Below are positions 11,887 through 21,852 of a stretch of 64,000 nucleotides of DNA, in pieces. A program made the translations under genes and the position numbers. This DNA is from Manihot esculenta (lineage: Eukaryota > Streptophyta > Magnoliopsida > Malpighiales > Euphorbiaceae), in the NCBI RefSeq assembly GCF_001659605.2, contig NC_035164.2, forward strand, positions 17,516,000 through 17,579,999, written 5' to 3'. The stretch's first letter is position 1. Each line of letters begins with the position of its first letter. Below the pieces are notes generated by a model. The model was given only the letters and a program-made list of their open reading frames with translations, did no database searches and was not told where the DNA came from.

Positions 11887-13107
11887 TCAAGTAATTGGGG
11901 GAGGAAAAAGGGTCCCAACATAATTAAGTGAATAGTGTAGCACGCCTTTTGATTTGGTCATAACCCATCTTATTTCTTTCATGTACTCATGAAGTAACAT
12001 GATCAGTTTCTCCTCTTTCAGATGAGGTGTGCCTCTAGCCCTTATGTTTGCATTTTTTAGCACTTCGAGCTTCAATTGATATTTCTCCATATGTAGCTGC
12101 AGTTTAGCATTGAGTTCGGGCAAAACAAATTCTACCTTATCTGGAGGCTTGGGCAAGCATAGATCTGCATGCTCCTTTGGTTTGGGTGCTTGGAATACCA
12201 TTTGTTCCTTGTGAGCCTGGGCTGTTTGCATTGGAAGGCTGAAAGGAGTTTCAGATTCTTCTTTCTGCGCAGAACTTACCTGAAAGGGAGGCAGAAGACC
12301 ACTGATCTGCGATTGAAGCTGAAAGGACACAACTGAAAGGCTTTCAGGTACTCCTTCTTGCGCAAGGTTGGTCTGCAATGGGAGGCTGGAAGGAGTTTCA
12401 TGCGATGGAAGCTGAAGAAGTGTGACTGGAAGTGTTGCAGGACTGTCCTGCGCAAGGTTGATCTGCGCACCAAGCTGAAGTGGTGCGATCTGCTTCTGTT
12501 CATTATGCGCATGGCTGCAGTCCACCTGTTGGATGCAACAGTCAGTTTCTTTCAGTTCTGGCTCTTTCTGGCTCTCTTTCCTGCAAGGATCATCATTTAG
12601 CATATCATTTTGATTTACATAAAAAACATCTTGGCTCATAAAATCAATGATATCTAAAGCAACAAGTTCTGTTTGATCAGTTGGATTGGACAAACTATCT
12701 TCTGGTTGGGTTTCTTCAGCAACTTGTTCTTGTACTTGCCATCTTTCATCATCAGCTTGACGCTCTTCCTCTTTTCTTACCATGTCTTCTCTCCATTTGG
12801 CGGCTACTCGATCCACTTCCTGTTGGAAATTGTGCAAAGTCTCCAACATCTTATAAAGATTAGTTCTGGTATCTTCAGGTATTGCATATCTCGGCTGTCC
12901 ATAGAATCTTTCACATGCATGTACTTGTTGGAGTTGTTGTTCTTCAAAAGCTTGTTCAGCTTGGTCTATAACAAAACTTCTCATAGCAGCGATTTGTTCA
13001 TAAAGTTCCACAAGGCGGAAAGGTGTACTTACCGCGTCTTGTTCTATGGTTAAATCTTTCAATAAAGATGTTAGAAAAGAAAGATCAGATCTACTTACCT
13101 CATTCAT
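11887..13107 (-). CDS. 406-codon ORF of non-autonomous element A, unknown function
   Basis: The only intact ORF of A, starting 122 bp after the PBS where gag normally sits. No zinc knuckle, protease or polymerase motif is visible. Residues about 1-120 look helical and charged (EQAFEEQQLQQ, RKEEERQADDERWQ), suggesting coiled coil. Residues 150-180 (DIIDFMSQDVFYVNQNDM, then CRKE) match the protease-RT linker of the Athila polyprotein ([18 protein letters not shown], then CRRE; plus coordinates about 35500-35612). Residues 200-310 are Gln/Leu/Pro-rich with repeated LPLQTNLAQ-like units. The C-terminal 90 residues are basic (KLQLHMEKYQLKLEVLKNAN). It could be a structural, gag-like or RNA-binding protein or a neutral remnant. 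The open frame over 406 codons with little LTR divergence suggests youth rather than proven constraint. Confidence 0.65.
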   Translation of the reverse strand: MNEVSRSDLSFLTSLLKDLTIEQDAVSTPFRLVELYEQIAAMRSFVIDQAEQAFEEQQLQQVHACERFYGQPRYAIPEDTRTNLYKMLETLHNFQQEVDRVAAKWREDMVRKEEERQADDERWQVQEQVAEETQPEDSLSNPTDQTELVALDIIDFMSQDVFYVNQNDMLNDDPCRKESQKEPELKETDCCIQQVDCSHAHNEQKQIAPLQLGAQINLAQDSPATLPVTLLQLPSHETPSSLPLQTNLAQEGVPESLSVVSFQLQSQISGLLPPFQVSSAQKEESETPFSLPMQTAQAHKEQMVFQAPKPKEHADLCLPKPPDKVEFVLPELNAKLQLHMEKYQLKLEVLKNANIRARGTPHLKEEKLIMLLHEYMKEIRWVMTKSKGVLHYSLNYVGTLFPPPIT

Positions 13108-13160
13108 GATTCAGATGTGCAATTGAGATGTTTCAGAAGATGGTTCTGCGCAGAGTGCTC

Positions 13161-13180
13161 TTTTTTTTTTTTTTTTTTTT
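13161..13180. repeat. Poly(T) tract
   Basis: Uninterrupted run of 20 T between the start of the A ORF and its PBS; on the sense strand it is an A20 tract in the 5' leader. Confidence 0.9.
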
Positions 13181-13228
13181 ATGTTCAGATCTGGTCCTGA
13201 AAGAAAAACAAATGAGTTAAATCAATTC

Positions 13229-13245
13229 CCCGGCAACGGCGCCAA
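13229..13245 (-). promoter_or_regulatory. tRNA-Asp primer binding site of element A
   Basis: Plus strand ccccggcaacggcgcca equals the 3' end of plant tRNA-Asp including CCA, so the sense strand is its complement. It lies 4 bp from the 5' LTR (13250). Primes minus-strand DNA synthesis. Confidence 0.9.
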
Positions 13246-13249
13246 TTTT

Positions 13250-15152
13250 GACAAAACGGTTGTCGAGGCCGGTCAAAAATAATACAATTCAATTATCAAC
13301 AATATAAATACTGTAGATAGTGGTGAAAGGATCGAATCCACAGGGAATTGATACTTACCTATCTTTCTTGTCAAGACCAAACAAACAAACTGAAAATAAA
13401 AATAAAGTGCAAGTAAAGTAAAAAGGGGGGTTTTGAGATTGGTTTGATTAAACTAATGATGAAAGCAATAAATAAAAGCAAATAATAAAATAAAGAGAAA
13501 ACAAATATGAGAAAAGCTCTAGTTGAAGATTCAGATTCACTTTAGTTGATGGGATTGATCATTGACTCATATATTCCTTTGCTTGATTCAATAAATTGGC
13601 CATGGAGATTGAAGAAGCTTCTCACATCCATTATCTCTCTTTTAGATTAAATCAATTAGGGAAAGTCCTCCAATTAATTACTAATTAACAATTGTCAAAG
13701 AACGTCTTTGAGCCTCAGGCCTTTTACAAAAGTCAATCGCATAAAGAAATAGAGAGAACCAATTCTAGTCACCCATATGCATGGAGATAACACTAGATCA
13801 TGCAATTCCTTGGCTTTTACACCAAGTGTTCTTATATTTGAGCAATCCAAGCAATTACGGACTTAAGATTATCCAAACTAACAATATATTACCTTGCAAT
13901 CAAGAATCAGTGTAGATCCAAACAACAAAGCAATAATATCATAAAGCATGAAATACATGAATATTGAAAAGCAAAAGGTAAAACAATGAATGTCCAAGTC
14001 TCTCAATCCAAATTACAACCAAAGCTTCACTTGTTCTTCAACTAGAAAAAAGGTTTCAGCCACTCATGGCTGAAACAAAAACTAAAAATAAAGAAAGGAA
14101 GAAAAAGAGAAGATGTCACTTGCAATCCCGTAGGTGTCTCCCAAGGGGAGTGTAAAGACCATGTAGAGGCTTCTTATGTGGCTTTTTATAGTTGAAAAGT
14201 GTTGCCCTAGGTCATACTTACTGCCCAAGAGGTATTTTCTGCCCAAGATGTGTCTGAAAAGGAAAGAATCGCGCTTTTCGGCTTCAGAAGGAAGGCTGCG
14301 CGAAAATGCACTGCGAAAGGAAGTTGATGCGCGCGGTTTGGTCTCAGAAAGGGAAGGAGGCGCAGATTATGCTTCCTAAATAAGTTTAGATGCTGACCTT
14401 GCTTCCTAATTAGTGTAGAGGCTGCCCATATTGTTGCAGAAGAGGAAAGAATCGGACTGCAAGGCTTCAGAAGGAAGTTGGCGCGCAGATTGCTTTCAGA
14501 ATAGGAAAGGAGCGTACCTTGTGCTTGAAAGGAGGAAAGAATCATGCATTAATGCTTCTAGAAGAGGAAGAAGTCGTGGCTGGAGCTTTAGAAGGAAAGA
14601 GACATGTTCCAAGGCTTTCAGAAGAGGAATGACGCGCGGATTGGTCTCCAGAAGGCAGGTGGCGTGCGCATGGATGCCTAAATTGGAAGATTTGACTCCT
14701 GCAGTATGTGCACATCTTTTGAACAAGGAAAGAAAGATCTGCGATTTGAATTTCAAATAATCTTCTGACTGAGCTTTCCTTATTTGCTTTTGCTTCTGCA
14801 CTTTCCTCATTTGAAGACTTTCCTTTTTGGCTTCATGTTCTAAATAAGGCAGGAAAGATTTTGCAGTTCAAATTTCGAACAGTTTGCTAACTATGCTTTC
14901 TGACTCTTTCCTTATTTGGCACTTTCCATATATGAAACTTTCCTTATTTGGAACTTTCCATATATGAAAACTTTCCTTTTCTGGAACTTTCCATATTTGG
15001 CACTTTTTTGGCAGTTTTAAGCGCATTTTCTCCAGAATGTCCTTTCACACCTAGTTTCTGCAAAACATGAACAAAACAACCAAATTAGGCAGAAAAGGTG
15101 CAAATAAACATCATTAAGAACATTATAATATGGCCTAAAATGTGCTCTGTCA
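13250..15152 (-). repeat. 5' LTR of element A
   Basis: 1903-bp LTR, nearly identical to 8970-10876; differs by a 3-bp deletion (attatcc versus attattatcc) and scattered substitutions. Ends TGACA...TGTCA. Acts as the promoter LTR for the minus-strand transcript. Confidence 0.92.
14184..14190 (-). promoter_or_regulatory. Likely TATA box of element A 5' LTR
   Basis: Sense-strand CAACTATAAAAAGCC context, conserved at the same place in the 3' LTR (9908-9914). Position in mid-LTR fits a U3/R promoter. Not experimentally supported here. Confidence 0.5.
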
Positions 15153-15466
15153 TGCATCATGATTATGCAATAGGGTGATTGCATAAGTACCCACGAATAT
15201 GTTGAATTGCATAGTTATTTGTTGATGTGGGTGAATGCTGAATGATCCAATAGTCTCAGACAGGAAGTCCAGGAGCCTTTGACTACGCCCTGGCAGGTAT
15301 AGCGAAGTCCAGGAGCCTTTGACTACGCCTTGGCAGGTATATAGGAAAGTCCAGGAGCCTTTGACTACGCCCTGGCAATGGTAAGTACAGAGGTGTTATA
15401 TACACATATACATATATGACAGGAAGACCAGGTGCTCGATTCTACGCCCTGGCACAGAGTTACTGG

Positions 15467-17867
15467 TGTAATACCCGGCTAGTTCAGACATCGGAGTTCC
15501 TACCGTCCGGTGGAATTTTGAATGTCAGAGTTTCCCTGAAGGGTAGAGTGAAGGTTTTCTAAAATGTTTTGATATGTTTTAAGTTTTTGATTTGAAAAGG
15601 AAATGAGTTTTTAAGAGAAAAGGCTAAGGAAGATTTTCCCACTTTCGGCCCCCTAAAGTTAAAGTTCGGCTGCCGAAAGTACCCCACGTTCGGCCCCCTA
15701 AACTTAAGGTTCGGCCCCCTAAAGTGGTGAGGTGTTGCATGGAGCTTTGGCCACCCAACGTGAAGCGGTGGTGCACTTTTAAAAGTGCTTTTGGCCGACT
15801 AAGGAGGTGCTTAGGCTCTCCTTTGGTTCAGGAACTTGCTCATGCTTTCTCTCAATGATCTTCCATAGTTTTACATCAAATCTTTCAAAGAAAAGTAGGT
15901 TTTAAGTGAGTTAAAGGGAGTTTTGAGAAGTTGTGGAGTTTAGGAGCTTGTGAAGCTTGAATCTCCATCTCTTCAAGTTAGGAGTCACGCCAGCCTTTGT
16001 TCTTCAATAGGTAAGTGTGAATCCTTGGTTTTAATTATGTTTTAAATGAGTTTGATGAGGGGAAAGGGGAGTTGTGCATGTGTATGCATGAGTTGTGCAT
16101 ATTAGGGTGTATGGATCCTATGCTTTGTTTGTGGTTGTTGTGTGTTATTTGTTGGAGTTTTAATGTGTTTAAGACTCCTATATGCATGATTAAGTGTTTA
16201 GAGTATGTTTGGAGAGGTTGGATGCATGTTTGGAGGGTTGAAGTTCGGATGGCAGGCGTTCTTGTGCACGAAACTGAGTTCTGGATGAACCCAGGTTCGG
16301 CCCCCGAAAGTCCAAGTTAGGCCGCCGAACATGCCTGACTTTCGTCTCTGGAGGAAACATTCGGCCGCCGAAGGTGCTGCCGAAGGTGCCCTGTCCAGCT
16401 TTCCTTTGCTTGTTTTGCATGCATGTTTTGAGGTGTTTTAAGGGGTCTTAAGGGGAGATGTTTAGAGGTATGTTAGAGTATGTTGGTCCCTCACTTGAGT
16501 CCATCTGTGTAGGCACAGAACAGAGGAACCAGAGAGAGCAGCAGTGAGTGTTGCTTCAGAGTTTGCAGAGTTAGCCCAGGGTTAGCCAAGCATTGGCTAG
16601 AGGTGAGTAGAACTAAACTTAATCGTTTATTAAAGAAACATAATGCTTTAGCATAGTTCATGCATCATGAATGCTATGATATGTATTAGGGTGATTGCAT
16701 TAGAATCACGAATGTGAAGCATTGCATATTATGTGATCAGAGATTAGGTGGACCCAGGCGACTCCAATAGCCTAAGCTTCGGCTCCTGTCATTGTGTCAG
16801 GTCAGTTGGGCAATTACTTGTTGGAATGCCCTGTGTAGCTCCTTTGGGGGGCCAGTGTTGACAGAGGGTATTTTTGGGGTCATGTCTACCTTAGTGGGGA
16901 TTGGACCAAGGCGACTTCAATAGCCCGTCGAAGGAGTTTTGGGGTCATGTCTAATCCAAGATATATTGAGATGCTTGTGTTGTGATGCATTTTCATATAT
17001 AGTGCGTATGAATGAACTGTTTTCAATGTTTCTACTCACTGGGCTTTAGAAGCTCATCCCTTTCCCTTAATCCCAGTTTTGCAGGTACAGGGTTAGCTGG
17101 GAAGTCAGAAGCATCAGAGTGTTGGCTTCAGTATGTTTGTGTATAGCATAGTGTGGACATGATATATGTAACAGGATATATGTAAAGTGATGTAATAGTT
17201 AGTCAGTCAAGGTATAAATGTATTAGAATGTGCTTTTGCCTATTGTCTAGTGTATGTTAATCCCTTGTTTATGCATGTATCCTGTTTTCAGTTTAATGAT
17301 GAGCAATGAGTCAAACCAGGCTTAATAACATGTTGTGTTTCGAAAACCCAGTGAATTATAACTGTGAGGGAAGACAGGGATTACTTCCTTTGACCCAAGA
17401 CCAGTGCAATAGGAAAGACCAGGTTTGATTCCTGTGATCCACAGAGCAGACCACTAGAGAAGACCAGGTTTGATTCCTGTGACTCTATGGTAACCAAGTT
17501 AACTTATGATATGCTGACCCTTACAGAGTGGGTTCTATGCTGCAGAGCGCATAGGGTATGGAGGTTACTTGGTAAAGCATCACTGGTGTATTATAGATAG
17601 CCAGAGGGCTAGTTCAGATTAGTATATCTGAGCATTTGGTTCATATGGTTGGACCTATAGGACAGTGTTTTAAAGGTTAAGTCTGGTAGTTTTAAAGACA
17701 AGTTTTAAAAAAGTAATAGTCCAGTCGGATCATGTATGGGATTTTAACAGGTACACAGAGTTCATAGCAGGCTTACTACGGGTCCCGGCGGCCTTAAGCC
17801 GATCTGGATCCTAGTGTCGAGCAGTTTGGGCCGTTACAAAGAGGGTACCGGTTTCCGGGCTGTTACA
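15467..17867 (+). mobile_element. Solo LTR D (Tekay/Del-like)
   Basis: 2401 bp from TGTAATACCCGGCTAGTTCA to GGGCTGTTACA, flanked by actgg (15462-15466, 17868-17872), inserted within solo LTR C. No PBS, PPT or coding region, so it is a solo LTR left by LTR-LTR recombination. Its first about 930 bp are nearly identical to the LTR of G (47650-48590), after which the two diverge abruptly. Carries variant palindromes with TTCGGCCCCCTAAAG and TTCGGCCGCCGAA. Confidence 0.93.
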
Positions 17868-18270
17868 ACTGGGACTATGTGGTGACAAGTTTACCTTTGA
17901 TGTGGTTTGTTTGTGATATGGTGCATTCCATGAGATCATCTTTTAATGAATTGTTTTACTGTTCTACTCATTGGGCTATAGAGCTCATCCCACTCCCTTA
18001 ACCCCAGTTTTGCAGGTTCAGTGTACAGTGTACAGGGCAAGTCAGCAGAGCATAGTAAAGAGTAAAGAGAATTGTACTAGTGTAAAGTGGACATGTAATA
18101 TTAACGCGATGTACTAGTTGTGTTTTCAGTTACAGATGTGCTTGACTTAGTAGTTTGTGTTGTAAATCTATTGTTATGTACATGATCTGTATATGTATAT
18201 GTTTTACTGTATGTGAAATACCAGGCTTAACAGGTATGAGTGACCCATCTAGAGTAAGCTCTAGTCAGGG

Positions 18271-18314
18271 GTACAGAGTACAGAGTACAGAGTACAGAGT
18301 ACAGAGTACAGAGA
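18271..18314 (+). repeat. GTACAGA heptamer tandem repeat
   Basis: About six copies of gtacaga near the 3' end of solo LTR C. Confidence 0.92.
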
Positions 18315-18493
18315 TAGTGCATGCACGGGTTAAGCCTTGGTTCAGAAAAGAGTTTTTATTTTCACAGAAAATGTATGATCATGTATGAGATTTATAGGTA
18401 CACAGAGAGTATAGCAGGCTTGCTACGGGTTCTGGCGGCCTTAAGCCGACCTGAATCCTAGCGCCGGTGACGGTCCATTTTGGGGTCGTTACA

Positions 18494-19400
18494 CCCACAC
18501 TTCATGCATACTGCATTATCTGCACCTAAGCTCGAGCCACTTCCTAATCCCAGACCTGACTTGATCTTGCTCCAAAACTTGTTCTTCTTGGACTTCCTGT
18601 GGCCTCTATCCCACTTCTTACTGCCTGAAGCTGCTGAACTCAAGGAAGAAGGATCCAACTTTCCCCCACCTGGGGTCTTAGAACCAGAAGACTGTGCCAC
18701 TGACTGCTTAACTCTTCCCTCGATTATGGCACTAGCCTCCATCCTCCGAGCCATATCCACTATGGCATGGAAACTCTCCCTATCTGCTGACTGGATCAAG
18801 GAGGAATACCTGGAATGGAGCTTCATGATATACCTCCTTGACTTCTTCTGATCTGTGTCAAGATTCTGCCCAGCAAACGGCAACAGCTCCAAGAATCTGT
18901 CTGTATACTCATCTACACTCATCTCATCTGTCTGCCTCAACTACTCAAATTCAATCATTTTCAGCTCCCTCGAACTGTCAGGAAAAGCCCATCCTGCAAA
19001 CTCATTGGCAAACTCCTCCCAGGATATACTATCCAACCTCGGGTTCACATAATTCTTAAACCACTCTCGGGCCTTTTTGCATTTCAATGTGAACCCAGCC
19101 ATCTGAATGGCTCTACTATCATCAGCTCCTATCTCATCTGTAATCACCTTGACCCTCTCAAGGTACACAAACGGGTCATCACCTGTTTCAAACTGGGGAG
19201 CACCCAACTTCATGTAATCGGTCATCTTGACCTTGCTCCCTCCAGATGAGCTAGGTTTAGGTATTTGGGTTTCTGGGACAGTAGGTGCTGCTGGTGGTGG
19301 AGGAGGTGCAGCATCCCCTGGGGTAGGGTTTGCTGTACCTGGGTAGAAGGATGGGGGTGGGTACATAGGGTACTATGGGTATGGTAGGTAGAAAGGTGGG
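18494..19400 (-). pseudogene. gag: Element B gag, middle and C-terminal part
   Basis: Minus-strand gag of B between solo LTRs K1 and C. It holds the Pro-rich linker ([13 protein letters not shown]), then the capsid domain starting [19 protein letters not shown] with KAREWFKNYV and the [18 protein letters not shown] region, and a basic Ser/Lys-rich tail leading to the first zinc-knuckle cysteines, where C interrupts. An in-frame TAG at 18941-18943 replaces the CAG present in E (EFEQLRQ). The capsid would assemble cytoplasmic particles; this copy is dead. The reading frame matches E gag residue by residue over most of its length. Confidence 0.9.
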
Positions 19401-21173
19401 TGATAGAGCATATTTTAGCCCATATTTTCATGATCTTATTGATGTTTATTTGCACCTATTCTACCTAATATTGTGGTTTTAATCATGTTTTGCAAGTATT
19501 AGGTGTGATGAAACAATTTGCAGAAAACGTTCTTAAAAATGCCAAAAGAAGCCAAAACTAGAGAAGCAACCTTCGGAGGCAACTTTCGGAAGCCAAAAAT
19601 CAGTCACCTTCGGCGGCCGAAAGAGGACTCCAGAGACGAAAGTCGACCACCTTCGGCGGCACCTTCGACCGCCGAACCTTGTGTCCAGAGTCGAAAGTCC
19701 AGCCTCCGAAACTCACTTTAGGCAGCCGAAAATACACTCCAATGCACACTTTCCTTATTCAAGAAGCCATATCTCAAGTTGCCATATTTGAGGAGCCAAA
19801 CAAGGGAAGTATTTTGAGATCCAAATCTTCAAGATTCACATTCAAATATTGGATTTCAAGATCAAGCTTATTAAGGAAGCCAAATCCAAAGATCACATGT
19901 TTCCCACTTAGTGTCATGCACATTCAAAATTCAAAAGGAGGCTCCACCTTCCTTATTAGTGCATGGGCAGCCTCTTAACTCTTTAGGCAACATCTTGAAG
20001 ACCTTGGGCAGCAATTAAAAAGACCAAAGAGCCCCCACTTGCCTCCATTCACATGCATCTCGTTTTTGCCTTCACCCATGCACAAAGAAGGCACATATGG
20101 GACCAAGGGCACTTTGGACAGCCTCTAAAAGACTCATGGACTGCCACCAAACCCTACGGAGCCTCTCAAGATCTATTTAAAGGCTTCAAGAAGACAAGAA
20201 GATAGATTTGGTTCCACCACTTCTCCACAAATTCGGCAAGGCTCCAAAGCCTCTCTCCACACTTTAGTTCTTCATCTTCTTCTTTCTTTTCATCTATTTT
20301 CTGTTTTGGTTCAGCCATGTGTGGCTGAAACCCTCTTTCTAGTTGAAGTTTGGTTGAAACTAAGGTTGTTTAAAGGGTTGTGAGATCTGAATAGAAACTT
20401 TTGTCTTTGATTTTATTCAATATTCATGCAATTGTGCTTAATTCTAAAGATTGCTTTGTTGTTTTGATCAAATTGGCCACTTGATTCTTGATTGCAAAGT
20501 TAATTGATTGTTGGATTAGGATATTTGTTAGTCCGTAATTGCTGGAAATATTCTGTCCATAGAACACTTGGTGTAAAAACCCAAGAAATTGTATGATCTA
20601 GCAACATCTCATGCGTTTGAGTAGCTAGGGTTTGGATCTTTCTTGTTCTTCATGCAATTGGCAATTGTTTTGATGCCTTTGGCCCAAGGACGTTCCTTGG
20701 CAATTTGTTGATTAGTAATTGGTTAGAGGACGTTCCCTAATCAGTTTGTTCATAAGGAAAGACATGGTGGTGAGAAGCGTCTTCCACCCCCATAACCAAC
20801 CTATTGAATCAATCAAGATAAGCATGTTTCAATGATCAACCCAAACAACCAAAGTGGATCCATATCTTCAACTAGACTTTTCTCATATTGATTTCTTCTT
20901 TTATTTTGATTACTTGCTGTTTTAATTGCTTTCAATAGTTGTTAGACAAATCAATCTCAAAACCCCCTTTTTTACTTTCCTTGCACTTGTTTCTATTTCT
21001 CTTTGATTACTTGCTTTCACTTGTGCTTTCATTTAGTTCTATTGGTCTTGATTGAGATAAATAAATAGGTAATCAATTCTCTGTGGATACGATCCTTCAC
21101 CACTATCTGCAGTTGTGAATTGTAGGTAACGAAGAAGGTTATTTTTTACCGGCTTCGACAACCGCTCCTGTCA
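19401..21173 (+). mobile_element. Solo LTR K1, Athila-type, plus orientation
   Basis: 1773 bp, TGATAGAGCATATTTTAGCC ... CGACAACCGCTCCTGTCA, flanked by gtggg (19396-19400, 21174-21178), inserted in gag of B. The ends and the inner block near 21080 (ctgtggatacgatccttcac) match element A and K2 LTRs in reverse orientation, so it belongs to that family. Unlike those it contains, at 19570-19735, a Tekay-like block of TTCGGCGGCCGAA and CCAGAGACGAAAGTC units. No internal region remains. Confidence 0.92.
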
Positions 21174-21591
21174 GTGGGTATGGCATATGAGAAGGGTAAG
21201 GATTAAAGCTGGGGTAATCCGATGTACCTCCCATCGAATACCCGGGGTTCTGTGAAAATGGTGGGTACTGAGGTGGCTAAACAAATCCCGAGGCCTGAGT
21301 GCCTCCTTGGGACTCTCCCATACCCTCCTCCGACATACTCACTCCAAGACTGCCATCCCTCCTCTGATCTACATCCATATCATCCCCCACATCCTCTGAC
21401 CTTCCTCCTTGAACTGTTCCCCTTACTGATCTACTTCTGCCCAGATCCAAAGACCTTCTCGGGTCTCTCACTGCTCTTTCCCTGCTAGACCTGCTAGACA
21501 TTGCTCTTGGCAATGCAGGGGGACAGGCACTCATGCCCTCATCCTCCGGTGGTACTCCAGTCAATCGTGCAGATCGACGAGTTCCTCTCAT
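21174..21591 (-). pseudogene. gag: Element B gag, N-terminal part
   Basis: ATG at 21591, 250 bp after the PBS. The frame starts MRGTRRSARLTGVPPEDEGM and is rich in Arg/Ser and then Asp/Glu, closely matching the E gag N-terminus (57410). It continues past K1 at 19400. The short Pro/Tyr-rich stretch that follows in E (PPYYPP repeats) is where K1 inserted. Confidence 0.88.
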
Positions 21592-21837
21592 CCTGTTTAC
21601 TGAAAAAGAGCACACATCACATAAACATTAGCATCAAATGGTTCATATGCAAACACATGAACCCGCATCACATACATAACATATCATTAATGCACATACA
21701 TATAATCATGGCATTTCACATCATCATTCAAGACAGGACTCTACATCCTATCCTAGTGGACATGATTTTCCTATTGTGCTTGACCTTCTAGAACATCTAT
21801 GAGCCCGACACTCTAGCTCCGACCATATGAACCTAGG

Positions 21838-21849
21838 GCTCTGATACCA
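21838..21849 (-). promoter_or_regulatory. tRNA-Met-type primer binding site of element B
   Basis: Sense strand TGGTATCAGAGC, complementary to the 3' end of plant initiator tRNA-Met, 3 bp from the 5' LTR edge at 21853. Confidence 0.9.
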
Positions 21850-21852
21850 ATC

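Larger units (their letters stand above)
8970..15152 (-). mobile_element. Non-autonomous Athila-related LTR retrotransposon A, complete
   Basis: 6183 bp, flanked by tgcat (8965-8969, 15153-15157). LTRs at 8970-10876 and 13250-15152 differ by roughly ten substitutions and small indels by eye, suggesting a fairly recent insertion. The PBS (13229-13245) matches the 3' end of plant tRNA-Asp exactly as in the neighbouring Athila-like element, and a PPT lies at 10877-10894. The internal region is only 2373 bp and encodes one ORF (13107-11887) with no gag, protease, RT, RNase H or integrase motif, so mobilisation must be in trans. LTR termini and the block around GTAGATAGTGGT match the Athila-like LTR, which is the likely helper family. 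Confidence 0.93.
7614..18493 (+). mobile_element. Solo LTR C (Tekay/Del-like), plus orientation, carrying two nested insertions
   Basis: Starts TGTAATACCCGGCTAGAGTC at 7614 and ends GGGGTCGTTACA at 18493. Flanking cccac duplications (7609-7613, 18494-18498) lie in the zinc-knuckle part of B gag. Subtracting element A (8970-15152 plus TSD) and solo LTR D (15467-17867 plus TSD) leaves 2286 bp, the length of one LTR of this family, with no internal region, so it is a solo LTR. It contains a TATA region (cacctataaatggccc near 7877), numerous TTCGGCCGCCGAA palindromes (7790-8690), three tandem AGTCCAGGAGCCTTTGACTA-type repeats (15260-15375) and a GTACAGA heptamer array (18271-18314). Confidence 0.92.

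Noticed and set aside
16072..16320. 82-codon ORF MCMCMHELCILG in LTR D, repeated at 48258-48506
   Set aside because: Shared only because D and G share LTR sequence; composition is non-coding and no homology recognised.
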